In this document: positions 6,556 through 12,887 of the stretch, in pieces
How the letters are laid out: each line of letters starts with the position of its first letter
Position numbering within the stretch: the first letter of the stretch is position 1
DNA from: Verrucomicrobiota bacterium
GTDB lineage: Bacteria > Verrucomicrobiota > Verrucomicrobiia > Methylacidiphilales > Verrucolacustridaceae
Assembly: GCA_010025475.1 (NCBI GenBank)
Contig: RGTE01000023.1
Coordinates: 1 to 12,887, forward strand
Length of the DNA stretch: 12,887 bases
Direction: 5' to 3'
The notes under the pieces: model-generated
Database searches by the model: none
The model's input: the letters and a program-made list of their open reading frames with translations, nothing else
Told to the model about the DNA's origin: nothing
Made by a program: the position numbers and the translations under genes

Positions 6556-7575
6556 ATGATCATCGCGTTGCGCCCCGGAACGGAGAAAAAGCTGGTCGAC
6601 CAAGTGGTGACCGAGGTCAAAAAACTCGGGTATCAACCTCACCCCATCCTCGGGGAGGTTCAGACGGTGATCGCCGCGATCGGCGACGAGCGCTCCCACG
6701 CCTCCCTGGAGGCTTTGGCGACGTGGCCCCAGGTCGAGGCCGTTTTGCCGGTTCAGCGGCGCTACAAACTTGTGGCCCAGGAAGGAAGAAAAACCGCCAC
6801 GGTGGTAAAGGCTCACGGGGTCGCGATCGGAGGCAATGAACCTTTTTGCCTAATGGCAGGGCCATGCTCGGTGGAATCGGAGGACCAGTTGCTGACCACG
6901 GCGCGGGCGGTCAAAAAGGCAGGCGCTACTTTCTTGCGCGGCGGGGCTTTTAAGCCGCGGACCTCGCCGTACGAATTCCAGGGACTGGGAGAAAAGGGCC
7001 TTGAGCTTCTGGCTTTGGCCAAAAAAGAGACGGGGTTGGGCATTGTCACGGAGGTGCTTTCCGAGGCCCACGTGGACAAGGTCGCTGCAGTCGCGGACAT
7101 CCTGCAGATCGGCGCACGAAATTCGCAAAACTTTTCGCTTTTAAAAGCGGCGGCGGCTTCCGGCCGGCCGGTGCTGCTCAAGCGGGGGCTCTCCATGAAG
7201 GTGGAGGAGTGGCTGTTGGCGGCGGAATACGTGATGAGTTCCGGCAACGGGCAGGTGATCCTTTGCGAGCGCGGCATCCGCACCTTTGAAACGGCGGTGC
7301 GCAACACCCTGGATCTCGGGGCGGTGGCGTTGGCTAAACGGGAGAGCCACTTGCCGGTCCTTGTGGATCCAAGTCAGGCAGCTGGCCGGGCGGATCTGGT
7401 GATTGCCCTCAGCCGGGCGGCGGCGGCCGTGGGGGCGGACGGTTTGTTGGTAGAAGTGCATCCGAATCCGGCCGAGGCGAAGAGCGACGGCCAGCAACAA
7501 TTAGACCTCAAGGGCATCCAGAAGCTGGCGGAGGAGGTTTTGCCCTTTGTGAAGGCGGCGGGTCGCGCGGGATGA
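6556..7575 (+). CDS. aroF: 3-deoxy-7-phosphoheptulonate (DAHP) synthase, type I-beta
   Basis: The 339-residue product performs the first shikimate-pathway step, joining phosphoenolpyruvate and erythrose 4-phosphate to make DAHP for aromatic amino acids. Residues 1 to about 72 form a ferredoxin-like domain (MIIALRPGTEKKLVDQVV...) of the type that gives allosteric control in the Thermotoga-like I-beta enzymes. The TIM barrel follows with AGPCSVES (101-108), GGAFKPRTSPYEFQG (129-143), LQIGARNSQNF, LLKRG and LPVLVDPSQAAGR, which carry the substrate and metal contacts. This is not the larger E. coli type. The symbol aroF is the common label for the I-beta group and is not a claim of tyrosine control. 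The gene begins 12 bases after the glycosyltransferase and its TGA overlaps the next ATG by 4 bases. Confidence 0.93.
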   Translation: MIIALRPGTEKKLVDQVVTEVKKLGYQPHPILGEVQTVIAAIGDERSHASLEALATWPQVEAVLPVQRRYKLVAQEGRKTATVVKAHGVAIGGNEPFCLMAGPCSVESEDQLLTTARAVKKAGATFLRGGAFKPRTSPYEFQGLGEKGLELLALAKKETGLGIVTEVLSEAHVDKVAAVADILQIGARNSQNFSLLKAAAASGRPVLLKRGLSMKVEEWLLAAEYVMSSGNGQVILCERGIRTFETAVRNTLDLGAVALAKRESHLPVLVDPSQAAGRADLVIALSRAAAAVGADGLLVEVHPNPAEAKSDGQQQLDLKGIQKLAEEVLPFVKAAGRAG

Positions 7576-8996
7576 GTCCCAAGTTCAAGACCACCGGTTC
7601 CGGCCGGCAGCGGGTTCTCGTCATCGATGATGACAAGGATGTGGCGTATTCCTTTCAGCGGGTTCTGTCCGAGGAACCGGTCCAAGTCGCCGGATGCACC
7701 AGCGGGGAAGAAGGGCTGAAACAGCTGCGGAAGCAACCGGCCGATCTGGTGCTTCTGGACGTCAGGATCGGGGAGGAGAACGGCCTGGAAATTCTCCGAC
7801 AAATCCGCCAAGAACACCCGCGCCAACTGGTGATCGTGATGACCGCCCATGGCACGGCTCAGACTGCCATTGAGGCGATGAAACACGGGGCGTTTGATTA
7901 CGTGTTGAAGCCGTTCGACGTGCCGGAACTGCTGGCTCTGCTTCGGCGCGCTCTCCAGACAGCCGCCTCGATGGAAGAGTTGACGGCCGCATCGGCGGGA
8001 AAGAAGGCAGAGGGCGATGCTGGGCCCGTTCCCGGTCTGATCGGCACTTCCGCCTCCATGCAAAAAATTTACAAGTTGGTGGGCCAGGTGGCCCGTTCCG
8101 ACGCGAGCGTTCTTCTGGTGGGGGAAAGTGGCACGGGAAAAGAACTGATTGCCCGCGCCATTTATGCCAACAGCCCACGGGCGGCGCGTCCGTATGTCGC
8201 GATCAACTGTGCGGCGATTCCCGACACACTTCTGGAAAGCGAATTATTCGGTCATGAACGCGGGGCTTTTACCGGGGCGCTGACCCAGCGGATCGGGAAG
8301 TTTGAGCGGGCGGACGGGGGCACGATCTTCTTGGATGAGATCGGGGATATGCCGTTGGCCTTGCAGGCCAAGCTGCTGCGCATTCTGCAAAACGGAGAGT
8401 TCCAGCGTTTGGGGGGTGACCAAACACTGCGCACGAGGGTGCGCGTCATTGCGGCCACCAACAAGGACCTCGCGGCGATGGTGAAGGAGAAGACCTTTCG
8501 GGAGGATCTCTTTTACCGTTTGAACGTGGTGATGATCCAGTTACCGCCCTTGCGGGAACGGGGGGAGGACATTCTTCCCTTGGCTGACTATTTCCTCCAA
8601 AGGGAAGGAAAAGACCGAAGGCTTAGGTTTTCCGCCTCCGCGAAAAAGGTTCTCCAATTCAACCGCTGGCCCGGCAACGTCCGCGAGCTGGAGAACGCCG
8701 TGCAGAGGGCGGTGGTCTGTGCCACTTCGGACACCATCGAACCGGGCGATCTTTCCTCCGATCTGCCTTCATCGGGCGGAACCTCCGCGGAAGGGGGCGA
8801 TTGGTGGTCCGAGCTGAAAACAAAAGCCCATGGACAAGACTTGCTGGGTGCCGCGGAAAAGATGCTGGTGGAAAAAGCCCTGCAGGAGTCCGGCGGCAAC
8901 GTGCAAAAAGCCGCCGATGTGCTGGGGGTAACAAGGGCTGCGCTAAGAACGCGCGTCCAAAGGCATGGTTTGCTTAAAAAATTAAATCAACCGTAG
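7572..8996 (+). CDS. NtrC-family sigma-54-dependent response regulator
   Basis: The 474-residue product has all three NtrC-type parts. A receiver domain covers residues 13 to about 130, with the acidic pocket at 19-21 (DDD), phospho-acceptor Asp63 (LLDVR), Thr91 and Lys113 (LKPFD). An AAA+ sigma-54 activator domain covers about 154-385, with Walker A GESGTGKE (184-191), the sigma-54 contact loop GAFTGA (231-236), Walker B TIFLDE (251-256) and WPGNVRELENAVQRA. A Fis-type helix-turn-helix closes the protein (GGNVQKAADVLGVTRAALRTRV). All key residues are intact, so it should respond to a kinase and activate sigma-54 promoters. No histidine kinase gene is in the window. Start and DAHP synthase stop overlap as ATGA. 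Its target genes are unknown. The 3' end overlaps the convergent pseudouridine synthase gene by 15 bases. Confidence 0.93.
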   Translation: MSPKFKTTGSGRQRVLVIDDDKDVAYSFQRVLSEEPVQVAGCTSGEEGLKQLRKQPADLVLLDVRIGEENGLEILRQIRQEHPRQLVIVMTAHGTAQTAIEAMKHGAFDYVLKPFDVPELLALLRRALQTAASMEELTAASAGKKAEGDAGPVPGLIGTSASMQKIYKLVGQVARSDASVLLVGESGTGKELIARAIYANSPRAARPYVAINCAAIPDTLLESELFGHERGAFTGALTQRIGKFERADGGTIFLDEIGDMPLALQAKLLRILQNGEFQRLGGDQTLRTRVRVIAATNKDLAAMVKEKTFREDLFYRLNVVMIQLPPLRERGEDILPLADYFLQREGKDRRLRFSASAKKVLQFNRWPGNVRELENAVQRAVVCATSDTIEPGDLSSDLPSSGGTSAEGGDWWSELKTKAHGQDLLGAAEKMLVEKALQESGGNVQKAADVLGVTRAALRTRVQRHGLLKKLNQP

Positions 8997-9860
8997 GAGG
9001 GGCTTGGGAAACGGTGAGGTAAAGCGGAGTTCTGCTTTTGTCGCGGGATGGCGGAAGCGGAGGAAACAGGCATGCAGAGCCAGCCGGCCGGCGGAATCGG
9101 TTTTTGCCCCGTATTTTTCATCCCCCACGACCGGGCATCCGGCATCCGCCAGCTGAACCCGGATCTGATGGCGACGGCCGGTTTCCAGGGTCAGTTCCAC
9201 CCAGGAACGGTGGGGAGATGATTTCAAAACCCGGTAGTGGGTGATGGCGTGGCGGGTCCGTTCGGATTTGGGGCGGACAGTCACATGGTGGGGATTGGAC
9301 TCGTCAAGATCGGACCGAAGGGTGCCCGAGGTTTTGGGCAGGTGGCCTTCCACCACGGCCTGATAAGTTTTTTCAAAGGTGTCCCACTGAGACTGCAGAG
9401 CTTCCTTGGTGGGTGCGGTCTTCGCGAAAACCATCAATCCGGAAGTTTCCCGGTCGAGCCGGTGAACGATCCAGGCTCGCTGACGGGAACGGGGGTTTTT
9501 GTGTCGGAGGTAGTCGGTGAGCTGGAAATAGGCGGTCCGCTCAGGTTCCGCGGGGCTGGCGATGCTGAGCAAACCCGCAGGCTTTTCGACCACGAGGAGA
9601 TGGGCGTCCTCAAAGTAGATCTGAAGACCTGAAGAGAGCCGGGTCTTGGGTACGGCATGGCGGTCGGTGCGGACCGAGACGGTGTCGCCGGTTTTGAGAG
9701 GATGGTCGAACTGGCTGACGGGTTGCCCGTTAACGTTGATCGCCTGGAATTTGAGCCAGGTTCGGATCTGCTTCTTTTTTTCCTTCGGCCAGGCGTCAAA
9801 AAGGGAAGAAAGCAGGGGACCGGGCTTTTGAACCTGAAAAGGTTTCGGCATGGGAATCAT
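8982..9860 (-). CDS. RluA-family RNA pseudouridine synthase
   Basis: The 292-residue product should convert specific uridines in rRNA or tRNA to pseudouridine. An S4 RNA-binding domain lies at about residues 15-65 (KKKQIRTWLKFQAINVNGQPV...LKTGDTV). The catalytic domain has VVEKPAGLLS and the RluA signature HRLDRETSGLMVFAKT with catalytic Asp136, then ETGRRHQIRVQLADAGCPVVGDEKYG. The domain order suits the RluC/RluD group, but the exact target base cannot be assigned. The start may be the ATG at 9860 or the in-frame ATG at 9851; neither has a strong ribosome-binding site. It is divergent from the phosphate transporter gene, with about 97 bases between them, and convergent with the NtrC-type gene. 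Confidence 0.9.
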   Translation of the reverse strand: MIPMPKPFQVQKPGPLLSSLFDAWPKEKKKQIRTWLKFQAINVNGQPVSQFDHPLKTGDTVSVRTDRHAVPKTRLSSGLQIYFEDAHLLVVEKPAGLLSIASPAEPERTAYFQLTDYLRHKNPRSRQRAWIVHRLDRETSGLMVFAKTAPTKEALQSQWDTFEKTYQAVVEGHLPKTSGTLRSDLDESNPHHVTVRPKSERTRHAITHYRVLKSSPHRSWVELTLETGRRHQIRVQLADAGCPVVGDEKYGAKTDSAGRLALHACFLRFRHPATKAELRFTSPFPKPLLRLI

Positions 9861-9890
9861 CTTGCTGGGGCTTGAGCTGGGACACGAGAA

Positions 9891-9908
9891 CTGTCATCAA
9901 AACGTCAC
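9891..9908 (+). promoter_or_regulatory. Pho-box-like PhoB binding site before the phosphate transporter
   Basis: The 18 bases read CTGTCAT-CAAA-ACGTCAC. The E. coli PhoB box is two CTGTCAT-like 7-mers separated by a 4-base AT-rich spacer. Here the first repeat matches 7 of 7 and the second keeps GTCA plus a final pyrimidine, exactly 11 bases later. A weaker GTCC follows at 9914-9917. The site lies 49 bases upstream of the transporter ATG and in the usual orientation. A -10 element about ten bases downstream is poor (TTGTTT or TGTAGA). Binding by a PhoB homologue is inferred, and none is encoded in the window. Confidence 0.42.
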
Positions 9909-9957
9909 ATTTTGTCCCTTGTTTGTAGAGAAGGGCAGGTAGGGTCTTGAGGTGCCG

Positions 9958-11457
9958 ATGGATGCTTTGGTTCAAGCGATTCGGGATCCCCACTTCCTGA
10001 CCTACGCCTTCCTGGTCGTGGCCGTGGGACTGGCCCTGGGGTTTGAGTTTGTGAACGGATTCCACGATACCGCCAACGCTGTGGCCACGGTTATTTACAC
10101 CCACACCCTTAAGCCCACCCCGGCGGTGGTTTGGTCGGGAATTTGGAATTTGATCGGGGTGTTGACTTCCTCGGGGGCGGTGGCTTTTGGAATCGTCGCC
10201 CTTTTGCCGGTGGAACTCGTGCTGAACATCGGCACGTCCTCGGGCTTTGCGATGGTGTTTTCCCTGCTCGTTTCCGCGATCGTTTGGAACGTGGGTACCT
10301 GGTACCTGGGGTTGCCCGCTTCTAGCTCGCACACCCTGATCGGCTCGATTCTCGGGGTCGGCCTCGCCAACTCGGTCTTCGGACCGGAACACACCGTGAC
10401 GGCAGGCGTCAACTGGGTCAAGGCCCAGCAGGTGATGCTGGGACTGATGGTCTCCCCCTTGATCGGTTTCGGTGCCGCCGCACTTCTCCTGATTGCGGCC
10501 AAAGTTTTGCTTCGCTCGCCGGAGTTGTACCAGGCGCCCAAGGGGCAAAAGCCGCCCCCGTGGTGGATTCGGGGAATCCTGATGCTGACCTGCACCGGGG
10601 TGAGTTTTGCTCACGGCTCCAATGATGGACAAAAGGGCATGGGACTGATCGTCCTGATCCTGGTCGGGATTCTGCCCGGGACTTACGCCCTCAAAATGTC
10701 GGCGGATCACCACACCGTCACGAGTCTTGCCGCCGAGGCGGGGGAACTCGCGTCGGTCTTTGATAAGGTGGCGGGAGGAAATAAGATCGAGAAGCAGGGG
10801 GCCAACGACATTCTCTCCGCGTATATCAAACCCACCGGAAAGTTCACCCAGGACACGTTTGCCGCGCTGGCCGGGGCCTGCGATGACATCCGTGAACGTT
10901 TGCAGAATTCGGAAACCTTTCAGGCCCTGCCCGCGTCGGAGCGGGGCGATGTCCGCACGGACCTATTTCTCATTTCCAAAACGATCCGCAAACTGGAACA
11001 AAAGGGGCACCTGGAGGAAGCCGGGGTGGTGCGGAAAGATGCTCGGGCGATGGCTCAGCATTCCGAGGAGCTGACCAACTTTATTCCCGACTGGGTAAAA
11101 TATTCCGTGGCGCTCGCGCTCGGCCTGGGAACGATGATCGGGTACCAACGGATTGTGCGGACGGTGGGGGAACGGATCGGCAAGGAGCACCTTACGTACG
11201 CGCAGGGAGCCTCGGCGGAAATGGTCGCGATGGGAACGATCTTGTTGGCCGACCACTACGGCCTACCGATCAGCACCACCCACGTGTTGTCCTCCGGCGT
11301 GGCCGGGACGATGGCGGCCAACAACTCCGGGCTGCAAATGGCCACGGTTCGGAGCATCTTGATGGCTTGGGTGCTGACCCTGCCAGTTTGTATCTTCCTT
11401 GGGGCTTTTCTTTTTGCGGCCGCCCTGAACGGACTGGCTCTGATCGGCCTGAAGTAG
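9958..11457 (+). CDS. pit: PiT-family inorganic phosphate transporter
   Basis: The product has 499 residues from this start, the same length as E. coli PitA. PiT proteins import phosphate as a metal-phosphate complex with protons through the inner membrane. Both inverted-repeat signatures are present: GFHDTANAVATVIYT (about residues 35-49) and AHGSNDGQKGMG (about 216-227). Helices cover roughly the first 245 and last 120 residues, with a long hydrophilic loop between (ADHHTVTSLAAEAGEL to SEELTNFIPDW). PASSSHTLIGSILG and PISTTHVLSSGVAG are paired copies in the two halves. The ATG at 9958 has GAGG five bases upstream. An in-frame GTG at 9952 with AGGG seven bases upstream is an alternative adding two residues. 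A Pho-box-like site lies upstream. Confidence 0.93.
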   Translation: MDALVQAIRDPHFLTYAFLVVAVGLALGFEFVNGFHDTANAVATVIYTHTLKPTPAVVWSGIWNLIGVLTSSGAVAFGIVALLPVELVLNIGTSSGFAMVFSLLVSAIVWNVGTWYLGLPASSSHTLIGSILGVGLANSVFGPEHTVTAGVNWVKAQQVMLGLMVSPLIGFGAAALLLIAAKVLLRSPELYQAPKGQKPPPWWIRGILMLTCTGVSFAHGSNDGQKGMGLIVLILVGILPGTYALKMSADHHTVTSLAAEAGELASVFDKVAGGNKIEKQGANDILSAYIKPTGKFTQDTFAALAGACDDIRERLQNSETFQALPASERGDVRTDLFLISKTIRKLEQKGHLEEAGVVRKDARAMAQHSEELTNFIPDWVKYSVALALGLGTMIGYQRIVRTVGERIGKEHLTYAQGASAEMVAMGTILLADHYGLPISTTHVLSSGVAGTMAANNSGLQMATVRSILMAWVLTLPVCIFLGAFLFAAALNGLALIGLK

Positions 11458-11466
11458 AAAAACCTC

Positions 11467-12807
11467 CTAGTGACCGCCGCCGCCGGAAACGGCGGCGAGG
11501 CCACCCCGTGGTGCCTGGTAACTCACCGCCAACAAGGTGAGCACGGCGGCGATGCCGAAAGAGGCCCCTCCGGCGGCCACGGCCCGAACCGGATCGTCCG
11601 CCAAAAAGAACTGCATCGCGGGTCCCAAGGCCAGGGTGGCGACCACCTGGGGAATCACAATGAAGAGGTTAAAGATTCCCATGTAGGCCCCCATGTTTTC
11701 CTTGGGTAGAGCCGTGCTGACCATGGCATAGGGCATGGACAAAATGCTGGCCCAGGCGATCCCCACGCCGACCATGGAAAGCAAAAGTAGATGTTTGTCA
11801 TTGGCGACCAAAACCGAAGCCAACCCTACTGCGCCGGCCAGGAGACAGGCGGTATGGACGAGTTTTGCGCTGATGCGTTTGGTGAGGGCGATCAGGGCAA
11901 AGGAGAAAAAGAAACAGACGGCATTGTAGACCGCAAAGCAGAAACCGGCCCATTCCACCGCCATGGCAAACTCGGGCGAATTCGGTGTGGCGTGGTAAAG
12001 GCGCTTGGCCACCGCCGGGGAAAAGTAGATCCACATGCAAAAGAGGCCGATCCAGGTGAAAAATTGCACCAATCCCAATTCCCACATCCGGCGGGGGGTA
12101 CGCATGACCAGCCCGGTGATCTCCCCCAAGCCGAGGGTCCAGTCGAACTTTCGGGCTCGAATCTCCGCCAGATCCTGATCCGAGGGGGGATATTCCCTGG
12201 TGGTGAATACGGTATAGATCACTGCTGCCAGGAACGCGACGGCGCCAATGTAAAAGGAAAGTTTCACGGAGGCGGGAATATGGCCGCCGCCGGCCTCCTC
12301 CACCTGGACACCAAACCAATTGGTCATCATCCACGGTAAAGCCGAGGAAACAGTCCCCCCAAGGCCGATGAACAGGCTTTGCATGGCAAAGCCTTGGGAG
12401 TTTTGGTCCTCCGGGGTGTTATCGGCCACGAGGGCACGGAAAGGTTGCATGCTGGCGTTGATGGATCCGTCGAGAACCCACAAAAGACCCGCGGCTATCC
12501 AAAGGGTGGGGGAGTTGGGCATGAGCAGAAGGGCCAGGGAAGCCAGGATGGCGCCGATCAGAATGAAGGGACGGCGGCGGCCCAACCCCGTCCAACAACG
12601 GTCGCTCATTTGACCGACCACCGGTTGGATTAGGAGGCCGGTGAGAGGTGCGGCGATCCAGAGCCAGGCAATCTCGTGGTCGGCGGCGCCCAGGTACTTG
12701 TAAATGGCCGACATGTTGGCCATCTGGAGACCCCACCCGAATTGGATTCCGAGGAATCCAAAGGACATGTTCCAGATTTGCCAAAAAGAGAGACGGGGTT
12801 TGTTCAT
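11467..12807 (-). CDS. MFS sugar symporter, SUT/SLC45 (GPH)-like
   Basis: The 446-residue product has about 12 membrane segments. Its loop between helices 2 and 3, QPVVGQMSDRCWTGLGRRRP (about residues 61-80), is very like the same loop in plant sucrose carriers. The segment WVLDGSINASMQPFRALVAD (about 110-129) matches the conserved helix-4 region of those proteins. Family members import disaccharides such as sucrose or maltose with protons. The substrate here cannot be assigned. The C-terminus ends in a glycine run (SGGGGH). The ATG at 12807 opens with MNKPRLSFWQIWNMSFGFLG, a typical first helix, although its ribosome-binding site is weak. It is convergent with pit, leaving 9 bases between the stops. 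An adjacent carbohydrate-enzyme gene beyond the right edge would fit. Confidence 0.87.
   Translation of the reverse strand: MNKPRLSFWQIWNMSFGFLGIQFGWGLQMANMSAIYKYLGAADHEIAWLWIAAPLTGLLIQPVVGQMSDRCWTGLGRRRPFILIGAILASLALLLMPNSPTLWIAAGLLWVLDGSINASMQPFRALVADNTPEDQNSQGFAMQSLFIGLGGTVSSALPWMMTNWFGVQVEEAGGGHIPASVKLSFYIGAVAFLAAVIYTVFTTREYPPSDQDLAEIRARKFDWTLGLGEITGLVMRTPRRMWELGLVQFFTWIGLFCMWIYFSPAVAKRLYHATPNSPEFAMAVEWAGFCFAVYNAVCFFFSFALIALTKRISAKLVHTACLLAGAVGLASVLVANDKHLLLLSMVGVGIAWASILSMPYAMVSTALPKENMGAYMGIFNLFIVIPQVVATLALGPAMQFFLADDPVRAVAAGGASFGIAAVLTLLAVSYQAPRGGLAAVSGGGGH
11478..11497. terminator. GC-rich hairpin between convergent pit and sugar-symporter genes
   Basis: A perfect 8-bp stem CGCCGCCG / CGGCGGCG encloses a GAAA loop on the + strand, a stable GNRA-type tetraloop. 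It lies about 20 bases after the pit stop and within the last codons of the symporter gene. No T tract follows on the + strand. On the - strand a TTTTT follows some 15 bases later (11458-11462 as A on +). It could slow or end transcription from one or both sides, but it also encodes the glycine-rich protein tail, so coding alone may explain it. Confidence 0.3.
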
Positions 12808-12850
12808 GTCCCAACTATTGCCGTCCTAGCCCGGCAACCAAGGCGGTTTT

Positions 12851-12887
12851 CTAGGGCTTGGCCTGGTCCGAGGAGGGGGGAGTCTCT
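12851..12887 (-). CDS. Possible tail of the gene upstream of the symporter (partial)
   Basis: On the - strand one frame enters from the right edge, reads ETPPSSDQAKP and stops at a TAG (12851-12853 on +), which looks like a polar protein tail. A second frame reads LENRLGCRARTAIVGT and stops at a TGA that overlaps the symporter ATG by 4 bases (stop at 12804). Both are too short to identify, and at most one can be real. The gap from 12808 to 12850 shows no clear promoter. Confidence 0.2.
   Translation of the reverse strand, partial: ETPPSSDQAKP

Noticed and set aside
7840..7870. TGGCAC-type matches to a sigma-54 promoter (also near 3135 and 8131)
   Set aside because: None has the -12 GC element at the right distance and all are inside coding sequence.
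8987..9018. ACCGT...ACGGT inverted repeat after the NtrC-type gene as a terminator
   Set aside because: Only a 5-bp stem with a long loop and no T tract.
1..12887. tRNA, rRNA, CRISPR, insertion sequence, phage or defence genes
   Set aside because: No such structure is seen by eye on either strand, and nearly all of the window is accounted for by protein genes.

Overview
The window looks like chromosomal DNA of a free-living Gram-negative bacterium with fairly GC-rich DNA. The clues are a GT9 heptosyltransferase-like enzyme (lipopolysaccharide-type glycans), a TatC translocase and a sigma-54 activator. Genes are packed tightly, with short gaps, ATGA-type overlaps and overlapping convergent 3' ends. 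The mixture (NAPE-PLD-like metallo-hydrolase, SUT/SLC45-like sugar symporter, type I-beta DAHP synthase) would suit Verrucomicrobiota or a related PVC lineage, but that is an impression from gene content and not a proven placement. There are no rRNAs, tRNAs, insertion sequences, CRISPR arrays or phage genes. I see mainly housekeeping genes and no convincing new multi-gene system.

Layout. (1) Bases 1-1061, + strand: a possible tail of an upstream gene, a small cupin that seems to have lost its first metal-binding motif, and a secreted NlpC/P60-type cysteine peptidase whose start overlaps the cupin stop. (2) Bases 1053-1934, - strand: a NAPE-PLD/UlaG-like metallo-beta-lactamase-fold hydrolase, tail-to-tail with the peptidase. 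(3) Bases 2021-8996, + strand: eight closely packed genes, probably one operon or a few overlapping ones. They encode 5-formyltetrahydrofolate cyclo-ligase, TatC, an 85-aa membrane protein, MiaB, a 183-aa six-helix membrane protein, a GT9 glycosyltransferase, DAHP synthase and an NtrC-type response regulator. (4) Bases 8982-9860, - strand: an RluA-family pseudouridine synthase whose 3' end overlaps the regulator gene. (5) Bases 9958-11457, + strand: a PiT-type phosphate transporter preceded by a sequence closely resembling the PhoB binding site. (6) Bases 11467-12807, - strand: an SUT/SLC45-like sugar symporter, with only a fragment of whatever precedes it at the right edge.

How the genes fit together. 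The long + strand operon joins one-carbon metabolism, folded-protein export, tRNA modification, glycan assembly and aromatic amino-acid synthesis, and ends in a regulator with no partner kinase in view. This is more a growth-linked housekeeping cluster than one pathway. The phosphate transporter may be under phosphate control, and the sugar symporter probably belongs to a carbohydrate-use locus beyond the right edge. The most distinctive points are the cupin lacking motif 1, the Pho-box-like site before the phosphate transporter, and the two unassigned membrane proteins inside the operon.
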